Shown here: piece after piece, positions 46,012-56,177 of the stretch | Numbering within the stretch: the stretch's first letter is position 1 | Layout of the letters: each line of letters begins with the position of its first letter | Origin: Neoechinorhynchus agilis | Lineage: Eukaryota; Acanthocephala | DNA: 64,000 nucleotides | Assembly (NCBI GenBank): GCA_051530055.1 | Contig: CM121342.1 | Span: 3,410,001-3,474,000 of the forward strand | Direction of reading: 5' to 3' | The notes under the pieces: generated by a model | Databases searched by the model: none | The model's input: the letters and a program-made list of their open reading frames with translations, nothing else | Told to the model about the DNA's origin: nothing | Made by a program: the position numbers and the translations under genes

Positions 46012-46645
46012 TTTCGCGAGATAACCCCGCCTCATCAGTCATCTAAAAATACGTTTTTCACCTTAGGGTTTTAAGCTCGAGTGCGCGGGATCACCAAACC
46101 CGAAGTTCACGGACCAATTATCCGCTCGTTTTTTTCCCATTGATTTCAGTATTGATTTTTAACACGTCTCTGGGTGGAAGTTTCAAGCTAAAATTAGCTT
46201 TATTTCCTTCCATTGTGTTGGACACAGCGACGTGTAAGGCTTCCAAAAGAAGCCTTCTTTTTAAGTTTTGCTCTATTTCTATAAAGTTGGTGCCACCAAA
46301 ATCCGCTCGATGCTTACATGTCTCTTGATGATTTGAGATTGCCGACGAATGCTCAAATCGACTGGAAGTTTGCTTATGTTGAGCGACCCTCTTCTCAATG
46401 CCTTGCATCGTTTCTCCTATTTAGACTCTATCACACTGTTCACAGTGCATTCTATGGATCCCATGACTCAATTTTACCCTTTTTCTTGAATGTGCTTCTG
46501 AGAGCGATTCCTTTAGTATTGTATAGACGAATTCCAACCTTCTTAACTCATAATGAGGCGAGGTTGCTTCTTTCGATATGACCGATTGATTATTTTCACC
46601 AAAAGTATTCAAATGTGTATTTTTGCCAGATTTTTCGGAGTTCAT
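46012..46645 (-). mobile_element. Penelope-like remnant with downstream hammerhead core
   Basis: Minus strand: a basic stretch ESLSEAHSRKRVKLSHGIHRMHCEQCDRV, a TAA where the family has Tyr, then IGETMQGIEKRVAQHK, ISNHQETCKH and LKRRLLLEALHVA. This is the CxxC + GIY-YIG endonuclease of Penelope-like retroelements, interrupted by one stop. About 80 bases past the end of the frame, 46038-46012 reads CTGATGAG, GCG, loop, CGC, GAAA, TATC, a canonical hammerhead core. The reverse transcriptase part is absent. Confidence 0.75.
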
Positions 46646-46779
46646 ATAAACACGTTTTATTGATTAAGAAAAACGATCCATACACCTGCCAGCATCTATC
46701 TTTGCTGAAGGTGTCTTGATGTCGGATGTTTAGGCAGGGAGGTGGGACTTGTCTTTGAATGACCGATTGGGAGTCTTTC

Positions 46780-47110
46780 CTTGTTCTCCGGTTATTAAGG
46801 AAAGATTGGGCTTGGGGAGGAAAGATTTTTGGTAGAGGGTTGTACGAGCGAGGGGGGGTGAAAAAGGTTTGGGTTCCGGGTGTTTACTAGGGAAGAGTAT
46901 TTAGAGATGAAAGAAGAAAACTGTGGAGGGGGGTTTAAGAAGACGGAGGGCGTTTTTGGAGAAAATGGAGTGGAGGTGGGCGTCGAGGGGAGGGAGTGAA
47001 GTCCCGCACATTCTCGCTGATCTCTTATGGAAGGTTTCGAGGGAATGGATAGCATTGACGGAGAGGGAGAGGAAAGTGGGGAAGGCACATGTAAGGATCG
47101 GAAGAGCAAG
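46780..47110 (+). other. Purine-rich, G-run-rich island
   Basis: For about 330 bases the plus strand is dominated by G and A with many G runs (gcgagggggggtgaaaaagg, gtggaggggggtttaag), unlike the AT-rich neighbours. Frames on both strands (46923-47213 plus, 46795-47124 minus) are long because stops are rare in such sequence; neither has homology I recognise. Confidence 0.55.
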
Positions 47111-47511
47111 TCAACTCTTCCCATTTGTTAGCTTCTCCAGATTCGTAGGGTATTTGATAATTTCAACGAAAATCGGTTTGCTCAAACCGCATGTTGATCA
47201 AATTGTCGACTGATCCCTCAACCTCATATTATCATTTCCGCTTATAAACGATTGAAAACAAATGTCTATTTTTGCTTAATATTTCGGAGTTTATCAATTT
47301 TTTCATGGTCTTCAGGAAAATTATTTTGGTTAAGCACAATAACGGGTTGCACGTTGGCCGTCTCCTTCGGCCATCAGTTCCACTTTTTCACCTCGTTTGA
47401 GATCCAATGGTCTTTCGTTTGAAACTTACAGCCGTCAAAACCTATACTCCTTGATCTTGGAACTGTGAGTGGTAGTAGGCCAATGCGAATTCGTAAGTGT
47501 TAGAGGTTTCT

Positions 47512-47692
47512 TTGTTGGTTAATTTGGAGAACTACAATTGATTATATATTAAATTCAATATTTCGATCCTCTATCTTGGATCTTCTTCAGGTCGTAAACA
47601 CTTGCAAACAATTCTGAAGAAGATCCAAGATAGGGGATCGAAATATTGAATTTAATAAATAATCAATTGTAGTTCTCCAAAACAACCAACAA
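47512..47692. repeat. Palindromic element with two intact hammerhead cores
   Basis: Outer arms gttggtt..ttggagaactac and gtagttctccaa..aaccaac. Cores: minus 47590-47561 and plus 47614-47643, each CTGAAGA, A, GATCC, AAGATAG, GGGATC or AGGATC, GAAA, TATT. No clear stem I is present because the centre between the two cores is short and non-matching. Confidence 0.8.
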
Positions 47693-47925
47693 ACAATGAA
47701 TCATATTTTCAAATGTTTCTTTGTCTTTCAAATATAGACGGTTCTTGTGCTGAGCACAGAGGTTTTCCTGAGTCGTAGGAGCACTCATGTAGACCAACAT
47801 CTACTCACTAACAAATGGGATCCTAAGGATCAGTAAGGAATCACTACTCTTTTCCTTCTTTAAAGAGCGTCCACCCACCGATTCCGTTCCTCATCGCCTC
47901 CAACGAAGATGAACAAATCCGTTGT

Positions 47926-48081
47926 TATTTGTCGATAGGAGAAAAATGAGATTAAGATTTTATTGGATATTTCGATCCCCTATCTCGGATTTGCAAGTGT
48001 TTACGACGTTAGATCTTGTGACAAGTGGATCGGAATATCCAATAAATTTTTAATTTCATTTATTTTCTCCTATCGACAAAT
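47926..48081. repeat. Family-1 palindromic element, decayed core
   Basis: Arms tatttgtcgataggagaaaa and tttctcctatcgacaaa identify it as a close relative of 7225-7412. On minus it keeps GAGATAGGGGATCGAAATATCC, but the CUGANGA half is replaced by gcaaat. Confidence 0.7.
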
Positions 48082-48213
48082 CCAACGTCTTTGATTTGTA
48101 AGGCTGACGAAGTTCATTGCAAAAAAGAGGAACTTATAAAAAATATTAGGACAACATGAAAGAATCTCTGATTAGAAGACATTCTCACAAAGACAAATGC
48201 ACTTTGTATAACG

Positions 48214-48675
48214 ATGGACGTTGGCTTTAATCACAATTGTAAACTTTTGGATTTAAAGACCGCTAAGAATCTTCTCGTTGAACAAACAGAACTTTTGAAA
48301 ACGTTGGGAAAATCATCGGAGAACGAATTGAGGTCGCCGTTTGAACATCGAGTCCTTCGCACTGTAGTACCGACGCCTTTCTGCTCATTGAAACGGGCAG
48401 ATATAAGCATGGCCGTCCGTGATACGCTCACGAATTGCTTCTCAGGATCCATTTCTCATCGACAAACGAATTTGTTGAACGTAGGAACCAATAAAGTCCT
48501 TGCGTTCAAACTTATTTCTATTGATTTCGATACACTTCAAGTTGCCGATTCTGGTAGCGCTTTGATGATCGAAGCTCAGATCGAGATTGTCCAATTCGTC
48601 CCGTCCGTTGGAGCCGTGGTAGCTGTAAAGAGGAAGGCCGTTGTTTTAACGTTCATTCTAACGAATGATCTCTAA
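48214..48675 (+). CDS. Unrecognised 153-residue protein
   Basis: ATG at 48214 (MDVGFNHNCKLLDLKTAKNL), stop at 48675. The N-terminal part is helical and charged; the C-terminal part looks like alternating beta strands (KVLAFKLISIDFDTLQVADSGSALMIEAQIEIVQFVPSVGAVVAVKRKAV). No signal or TM segment. Satellite array 3 begins 100 bases after the stop. I recognise no family. Composition and strand pattern make a real gene likely. Confidence 0.6.
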   Translation: MDVGFNHNCKLLDLKTAKNLLVEQTELLKTLGKSSENELRSPFEHRVLRTVVPTPFCSLKRADISMAVRDTLTNCFSGSISHRQTNLLNVGTNKVLAFKLISIDFDTLQVADSGSALMIEAQIEIVQFVPSVGAVVAVKRKAVVLTFILTNDL

Positions 48676-48774
48676 AAATCAATCTCTTCGTTTTAACATT
48701 TCTTATTTGATTCTTTCGTACAATCTTTCATCCTTTGAACAATTGTAATCCTTCCCGAAACGTAGGAACCGTTT

Positions 48775-51700
48775 TTAAATTATGGAATTAAAATTTGCTC
48801 TTTGTTCGGTAAAAAGAAATAAAGAAAAACGATATTATTTTGTCGCTTTTGTTGCTTAAAAGAGTTTCTCTTGACCGAAAATTATCCATCGATAACATCT
48901 TTAAAATTGAAATTTTGGAAGTTCGATTATTTTATGCCGTTTTCTTCAAAGATTTAAGGGAAATGATCTTATCGATCCGATAAATCCTTTATTGAACACC
49001 AAAAATATCGATCTCTTGTAGGAAATCTTTAAAGGTCGCGAGTTTGACTTTTTTTTGGTTTTTAACTATGGAATTAAAATTTGCTCTTTGTTCGGTAAAA
49101 AGAAATAAAGAAAAACGATATTATTTTGTCCTTGTTGCTTAAAAGAGTTTCTCTTGACCGAAAATTATCCATCGATAACATCTTTAAAATTGAAATTTTG
49201 GAAGTTCGATTATTTTATGCCGTTTTTTCAAAGATTTAAGGGAAATGATCTCATCGATCCGATAAATCCTTTATTGAACACCAAAAATATCGATCTCTTG
49301 TAGGAAATCTTTACAGGTCGCGAGTTTGACTTTTTTTTGTTTTTAACTATGGAATTAAAATTTGCTCTTTGTTCGGTAAAAAGAAATAAAGAAAAACGAT
49401 ATTATTTTGTCCTTGTTGCTTAAAGAGTTTCTCTTGACCGAAAATTATCCATCGATAACATCTTTAAAATTGAAATTTTGGAAGTTCGATTATTTTATGC
49501 CGTTTTTTTCAAAGATTTAAGGGAAATGATCTTATCGATCCGATAAATCCTTTATTGAACACCAAAAATATCGATCTCTTGTAAGAAATCTTTAAAGGTC
49601 GCGATTTTGACTTTTTTTTGGTTTTTAACTATGGAATTAAAATTTGCTCTTTGTTCGGTAAAAAGAAATAAAGAAAAACGATATATTCCCTTGTTGCTTA
49701 AAAGAGTTTCTCTTGACCGAAAATTATCCATCGATAACATCTTTAAAATTGAAATTTTGGAAGTTCGATTATTTTATGCGGTTTTTTCAAAGATTTAAGG
49801 GAAATGATCTCATCGATCCGATAAATCCTTTATTGAACACCAAAAATATCGATCTCTTGTAGGAAATCTTTACAGGTCGCGAGTTTGACTTTTTTTGGTT
49901 TTTAACTATGGAATTAAAATTTGCTCTTTGTTCGGTAAAAAGAAATAAAGAAAAACGATATTATTTTGTCCTTGTTGCTTAAAAGAGTTTCTCTTGACCG
50001 AAAATTATCCATCGATAACATCTTTAAAATTGAAATTTTGGAAGTTCGATTATTTTATGCCGTTTTTTTCAAAGATTTAAGGAAATGATCTTATCGATCC
50101 GATAAATCCTTTATTGAACACCAAAAATATCGATCTCTTGTAAGAAATCTTTAAAGGTCGCGATTTTGACTTTTTTTGGTTTTTAACTATGGAATTAAAA
50201 TTTGCTCTTTGTTCGGTAAAAAGAAATAAAGAAAAACGATATATTTCCTTGTTGCTTAAAAGAGTTTCTCTTGACCGAAAATTATCCATCGATAACATCT
50301 TTAAAATTGAAATTTTGGAAGTTCGATTATTTTATGCGGTTTTTTCAAAGATTTAAGGGAAATGATCTTATCGATCCGATAAATCCTTTATTGAACACCA
50401 AAAATATCGATCTCTTGTAGGAAATCTTTAAAGGTCGCGAGTTTGACTTTTTTTGGTTTTTAACTATGGAATTAAAATTTGCTCTTTGTTCGGTAAAAAG
50501 AAATAAAGAAAAACGATATTATTTTGTCCTTGTTGCTTAAAAGTTTCTCTGACGAAAATTATCATCGATAACATCTTTAAAATTGAAATTTTGGAAGTTC
50601 GATTATTTTATGCCGTTTTTTCAAAGATTTAAGGGAAATGATCTTATCGATCCGATAAATCCTTTATTGAACACCAAAAATATCGATCTCTTGTAAGAAA
50701 TCTTTAAAGGTCGCGATTTTGACTTTTTTTGGTTTTTAACTATGGAATTAAAATTTGCTCTTTGTTCGGTAAAAAGAAATAAAGAAAAACGATATTATTT
50801 TGTCCTTGTTGCTTAAAAGAGTTTCTCTTGACCGAAAATTATCCATCGATAACATCTTTAAAATTGAAATTTTGGAAGTTCGATTATTTTATGCCGTTTT
50901 TTCAAAGATTTAAGGGAAATGATCTTATCGATCCGATAAATCCTTTATTGAACACCAAAAATATCGATCTCTTGTAAGAAATCTTTAAAGGTCGCGATTT
51001 TGACTTTTTTTGGTTTTTAACTATGGAATTAAAATTTGCTCTTTGTTCGGTAAAAAGAAATAAAGAAAAACGATATTATTTTGTCCTTGTTGCTTAAAAG
51101 AGTTTCTCTTGACCGAAAATTATCCATCGATAACATCTTTAAAATTGAAATTTTGGAAGTTCGATTATTTTATGCCGTTTTTTTCAAAGATTTAAGGGAA
51201 ATGATCTTATCGATCCGATAAATCCTTTATTGAACACCAAAAATATCGATCTCTTGTAAGAAATCTTTAAAGGTCGCGATTTTGACTTTTTTTGGTTTTT
51301 AACTATGGAATTAAAATTTGCTCTTTGTTCGGTAAAAAGAAATAAAGAAAAACGATATTATTTTGTCCCTTGTTGCTTAAAAGAGTTTCTTTGACCGAAA
51401 ATTATCCATCGATAACATCTTTAAAATTGAAATTTTGGAAGTTCGATTATTTTATGCCGTTTTTTTCAAAGATTTAAGGGAAATGATCTTATCGATCCGA
51501 TAAATCCTTTATTGAACACCAAAAATATCGATCTCTTGTAAGAAATCTTTAAAGGTCGCGATTTTGACTTTTTTTTGGTTTTTAACTATGGAATTAAAAT
51601 TTGCTCTTTGTTCGGTAAAAAGAAATAAAGAAAAACGATATTATTTTGTCCTTGTTGCTTAAAAGTTTCTCTTGACCGAAAATTATCCATCGATAACATC

Positions 51701-52145
51701 TTTAAAATTGAAATTTTGGAAGTTCGATTATTTTATGCCGTTTTTTTCAAAGATTTAAGGGAAATGATCTCATCGATCCGATAAATCCTTTATTGAACAC
51801 CAAAAATATCGATCTCTTGTAAGAAATCTTTAAAGGTCGCGATTTTGACTTTTTTTTGGTTTTTAACTATGGAATTAAAATTTGCTCTTTGTTCGGTAAA
51901 AAGAAATAAAGAAAAACGATATATTTCCTTGTTGCTTAAAAGAGTTTCTCTTGACCGAAAATTATCCATCGATAACATCTTTAAAATTGAAATTTTGGAA
52001 GTTCGATTATTTTATGCCGTTTTTTTCAAAGATTTAAGGGAAATGATCTTATCGATCCGATAAATCCTTTATTGAACACCAAAAATATCGATCTCTTGTA
52101 AGAAATCTTTAAAGGTCGCGATTTTGACTTTTTTTGGTTTTTAAC
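48775..52145. repeat. Satellite array 3: 12 copies of a 281-bp unit
   Basis: Unit landmarks: tatggaattaaaatttgctc, gaccgaaaattatccatcga, gaagttcgattattttatgc, aagggaaatgatcttatcg, aacaccaaaaatatcgatct. Each unit holds an imperfect hairpin (ttatcgatccgataa). Some units lack 6-9 bases (ttattttgtc), which opens 62-73-codon frames that are not real genes. The array ends at ggtttttaacc|aggtcgcgag. Confidence 0.95.
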
Positions 52146-52473
52146 CAGGTCGCGAGCAAACCGCAAGTTTAAAGGCCAAAAGTGCTATTATGGTCGTTAA
52201 GAAGCGAAATTGTTTTTGCTTTTAAACAGACGAAATTTTGACTAGATATTTTCTTATATATTTTTACCCATTCTGGTAAAATTCTAAAAAATCCAGGAAA
52301 GACCTCTTGTTTATTCGTCTCTTTCTTTTCGTTTGTTTTTGTGTTTTATATTCGCCGCTCTTTTGATCACAGTTTGTTGGTTTGCGGTTATTTACCGATT
52401 TGTTTATAAAATCACACGACCTTTTTTTCGCCGTTGTTGATACTACATTTTGACTCGTTTTGTTTATTTGTTG
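52146..52473. other. Spacer after satellite 3
   Basis: T-rich sequence with no supportable frame. It presumably holds the promoter of the small gene that starts at 52474. Confidence 0.4.
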
Positions 52474-52915
52474 ATGTTTATTGATGAGAATGAAGCAAAG
52501 CTCGAAAAAGTCACTAATTGTCGATAGGTGAGGTACCGGGGAATGTGATTGGAATTATTGTGTTTAGAAGTCTTCACCTGGGGTAAATGATTATTTCGAT
52601 TAAAAAGACGTTCTCGGAGCCGCGTAATCAGTTTGTAATAGACGCTTTACCGATAATTCTAGTCACTAATTGATTTTTTTTAACCTTTTTTTATAGCAAA
52701 CAACAGTCTTTCTCTATGTATTCTGTTCCCAACCAGCCGATGACGGCTACGTCGGAGTTGCTTTGAATTTCAATGGCACGCTCAATTTCGAAGTTGACAA
52801 TATGCCAAGGAACGTCGCCGTAGATCAAGCATTGTTCATTCGTTTATGTACCCGAATAACTCGGAGGTACAAAGGGTACCCTTCAGAGTTTCTCAAGGTC
52901 ATTGAACATAGATGA
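52474..52915 (+). CDS. Small unrecognised protein; intron invaded by a mobile element
   Basis: Exon 1 52474-52509 (MFIDENEAKLEK), intron 52510-52696, exon 2 52697-52915 (QTTVFLYVFCSQPADDG.. to ..FLKVIEHR, TGA). Total 84 residues, phase 0 join. Exon 2 is clearly coding in character (ALNFNGTLNFEVDNMPRNVAVDQALFIRLCTRITRRYKGYPSEF), and looks like a small alpha/beta domain. Without the inserted element the intron would be 35 bases. The stop lies 83 bases before the ATG of ABHD16A. Family unknown; further exons upstream are possible. Confidence 0.55.
52521..52660 (-). mobile_element. Family-2 element inserted with a 12-bp target-site duplication
   Basis: AGTCACTAATTG occurs at 52509-52520 and again at 52661-52672, bracketing about 140 bases that match the element at 25345-25500. 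On minus the insert reads ..AAACTGATTACGCGGCTCC-GAGAACGTC.., a hammerhead-like core with the CUGANGA/stem II part shortened, and ends GGTACCTCACCTATCGA. It encodes no protein, so it moved in trans. Confidence 0.75.
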
Positions 52916-52998
52916 ATGAAGTGAGTGTGTAATGTTGAACACGATTTTTCCTTGTAATATATCATTTTCACATACCGAAACTGTTTCATTTTTCAGAC

Positions 52999-55900
52999 AT
53001 GGCATTCGAATCGTTTCTGCCTGCAGTCTTGTCGTTCTACCTAACAGGTCCGAGGCTCTACCAACGGTTTGTACATTCAACTCATGGACTTGTTGCGAAG
53101 GAGTACGAACCAAATAATCTCGAATATTACTGCAACATTTACTTCACTTGTCTAAAACTAGCCGTCTCAGTCGTCCGATCATTCTACCCAATTGGATTAT
53201 TTTATTTACTTAGAAGAGGTAAGCGATGACTAACGCAAAAGAGTTCCGATGGTCTTAATTTAAAAAAAAAGTTTAGCCGACGACCCAGTTCGTCTTCTGA
53301 GATCAACTTGGATGCCCGTAACTCATGTAGTTCTGGCGACTGTTGTCATGTCCATGATGAGAGGTTCGATTCGAATTCAGGATTCGTTTAATTGCTTCTG
53401 TACAGGAGTTGGTCGATGGGTCAACAAGGACTACACGGATTTCAGTTCAAAGATTCTGAGACTAAGAAACTGCGATGAGCGGGAAAAGGAAGAGCTCAGG
53501 AAGGTTTAAAGACAATTTTTACTTCTTTATTTAACATTTTTGATTTAGATCATTTTGACCTATTATGATTTTGAAATGGGGCATGGATTCCCAGCTAGGC
53601 ACGTCGGACCACTGTTTAGAATGAAACCTTTAGTTGTCGTTCAGTAAGTAATTGAAAATTTCTTTTGTATAAAATCCGTATTTATTTTGACAAATCCGAA
53701 ATATTGGAGCAATAAACGATTTAGCAGTGTGCATATTCCATTCAAAAATAGTGCTAAGGAAAATTACTGAGGAAGGTAAAGATATATTTAACAAAGCCTA
53801 AAAAGAAAAGTCACATTTTCTCTAAGTGTTAATTAACAAAAAAATATATTTACCCCGGTCAGATTGTAAAAAATATTTGAGGAGGAAGGGTGGAGGTTTA
53901 TCGCTTATTTTAATCGATTACTCTTTTTATATAAAGTCCTCGGAGTGATTCAGTCCTGTGGAACATCCAACGACTCGTGTATCATCTCGCAAGGTAAACT
54001 CACATACTCAATGGTGTCCATATGATCAAAATGCCGTAAAGTTACATTATTTATCCGCTAGCCATTCGCTTAACTTACATTGGATCCACATCTATCATAT
54101 CCATTTCGATGAGTAAGCATTTTAAGCTTCTACAAAATACAGAAATTCATTTGATTTGATTAAGGAGAAGTGCTGATTGCCGGTAGACAGCGACTCATTA
54201 CTCAATATGACGCTCAGAGGGAACTTCTTCGGATATCCGATCATGAATCAATCGATACGGTGTTTATTGACCGCCGCGTAAATCAGCAACCGGAAGGATC
54301 GAAACTTGTTAGTTTGTTCTTTCAAATCCGCCACCACCACCACCACCACCGCTTTAATTCACTGTTTTCCATTAGCTTATATGCTGCGAAGGAAATGCTG
54401 GATTCTACGAAATTGGAAGTTTGAACGTTGCTCTTCTTACTAAATATTCATTGCTTGGATGGAATCATCCTGGCTTCGGCGAAAGTCAGGTAAGATCCCA
54501 ATTCAACGTCGTCCAGATTTTCATTGCTTCCGTTTAGGGTACAATTTCCGTTGTGAATGAACAGTTTGCAATTCAAGCCGTGATGAGTTATGCGACCGAT
54601 ATTCTTAATTTCCGCGAGGAAGACGTTTATGTTTATGGATGGAGCATTGGAGGCTACTCTGCTGCACTGATTGCTGCCAGTTATCCGCACATTGGTGGAC
54701 TTGTAAGCTCTTATTTTTGTAACGAGTTTTTTGCTAATTTTGGAGTTCGTTGCTGTTTTGAACCATTAAAGATTTGAGGCAGTTTTCGTTCAAATATTGA
54801 CGAAAATCAACCTTTTTTTTATCACCATTTCTACTCAAGAAAATCAAAATTTCTTTATTAACATCTTTTAAAAATTACGCAAATTCCATTCCAATGCCGT
54901 AATTTCCATTTCTTACCACTTTTTTAAACTAGGCGAAATCCTCGATGATTTTTCGTTCTAAACTGGTTATTCATTAACGTATTTTTTCTGCGCTTATGAA
55001 ATTCCAATGCCGTAATTTCCATTTCTTACCACTTTTTTAAACTAGGCGAAATCCTCGATGATTTTTCGTTCTAAACTGGTTATTCATTAACGTATTTTTT
55101 CTGCGCTTATGAAATTCCAATGCCGTAATTTCCATTTCTTACCACTTTTTTAAACTAGGCGAAATCCTCGATGATTTTTCGTTCTAAACTGGTATTTCGG
55201 TTCTATAGTCGAATTATTGCCAGGCCGCTGAAATAATACAGTTTTCCATTTCGTTTTGGCCCGTATTATAACACCGATAAAAATAGATAATGGATGCTGT
55301 ATTTGACAATGCATTACCTCTTGCAACAAAGACTTTGCCTGTTCTCGGTAAGACCTTGGATCTCAATAAAGCGCATTAAAAGTGTTGACAGCTCCGTTTA
55401 TCGAATATACCATGAACTCCTACATCAACCTCGACAACGTTCCACTCCTACAAAAGTACAGCGGTCCCATCAGATTTGTTAGAAGACTAGGAGATGAGAT
55501 TATCAACTTGACGTGAGTTTCTTTGATTCTAAGGGTTTTTTAATTCGTTGTACGTATTTTCAGACCAGGAAAAGTATCGGGAAATCTTATAAATAATTTG
55601 GTTATTGAGACGCTCGCTTATCGATACCCAGAAATATTCGACGATGAACCCAGACGAAGCGTCCGATACTTTTTATCGATTGACTGTTCGCTTAAAAAAG
55701 GTCAGTGGTGGTATTTGGACAAAATTTAAAATTCTATAACTCGTTTAAAAGGTGACTTTTTTCGATCTGTAATTCCCGAAAGGTTTATGGTGCCGTCCGA
55801 ACTCAGGACTTATCTTAAACTCCATCCTCATTTCCCATGTAATTTCGGTAAGTTCCTTTAGTATTGTCAAATTAGAAAAATGACGTTCTATTAAGGATCC

Positions 55901-56029
55901 GATCTCACAATGGAGATGAAACAAGCACTTGCTTTGTTTCTTTGTGATGAATACCTCGTTGATTTCAATTCGGGTCATTGCGATGTTCTCCATATTTCGC
56001 TCATCAACAATTTGCCCATTGCAATCTAA
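52999..56029 (+). CDS. ABHD16A: ABHD16A-type phosphatidylserine lipase
   Basis: Serine hydrolase that converts phosphatidylserine to lyso-PS in cell membranes. At least nine exons; early ones are 52999-53218, 53277-53363, 53406-53503 and 53549-53643, with introns of 40-60 bases. The N terminus matches the family (LTGPRLYQRF; RSFYPIGLFYLLRRG; GVGRWVNKDY). The core reads DTVFIDRR, then ICCEGNAGFYEIG after a spliced Leu, LLGWNHPGFGES, GTISVVNEQFA, and the nucleophile elbow GWSIGGYSA (about 54640). The catalytic Asp is in RFVRRLGDEII and the His in FNSGHCDVL near the end. The intron after SYPHIGGL is about 580 bases and contains a three-fold repeat. An acceptor (tttcag, 52991-52996) lies two bases before the ATG. 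Confidence 0.9.
54888..55193. repeat. Minisatellite in an ABHD16A intron (113 bp x 2.7)
   Basis: attccaatgccgtaatttcc recurs at 54888, 55001 and 55114. The third unit stops at ctaaactggt. It lies wholly within the intron between the nucleophile exon and the next exon at about 55285. A (CCA)7-8 run lies in the preceding intron at about 54330. Confidence 0.9.
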
Positions 56030-56138
56030 GTAAAGACGACCGTCAAAGCGCGTGAACTGAGTGATAGTTATTGGCCAATAAATGTTCGATTCTTAACGTA
56101 TTATTTATGCTTATCGAAATTACGCCCATTTTGAACTT

Positions 56139-56145
56139 ATAAAAG
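56139..56145 (+). promoter_or_regulatory. TATA-like box upstream of the left duplicated gene
   Basis: ttataaaag lies 33-39 bases outside the inverted-repeat boundary at 56178, so the right-hand copy does not have it. Confidence 0.4.
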
Positions 56146-56177
56146 AATTCATAGCACTAAAGGAATGGATCATCTTT

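Noticed and set aside
46795-47213. Two opposing frames of about 100 codons in the purine-rich island
   Set aside because: Strong base bias suppresses stop codons on both strands; neither frame looks like folded protein.
49552-52063. 62-73-codon frames in satellite 3 (MLSMDNFRSRET.. and its antisense)
   Set aside because: Present only in units that happen to lack a short segment; closed by stops in the others, so a by-product of the repeat.
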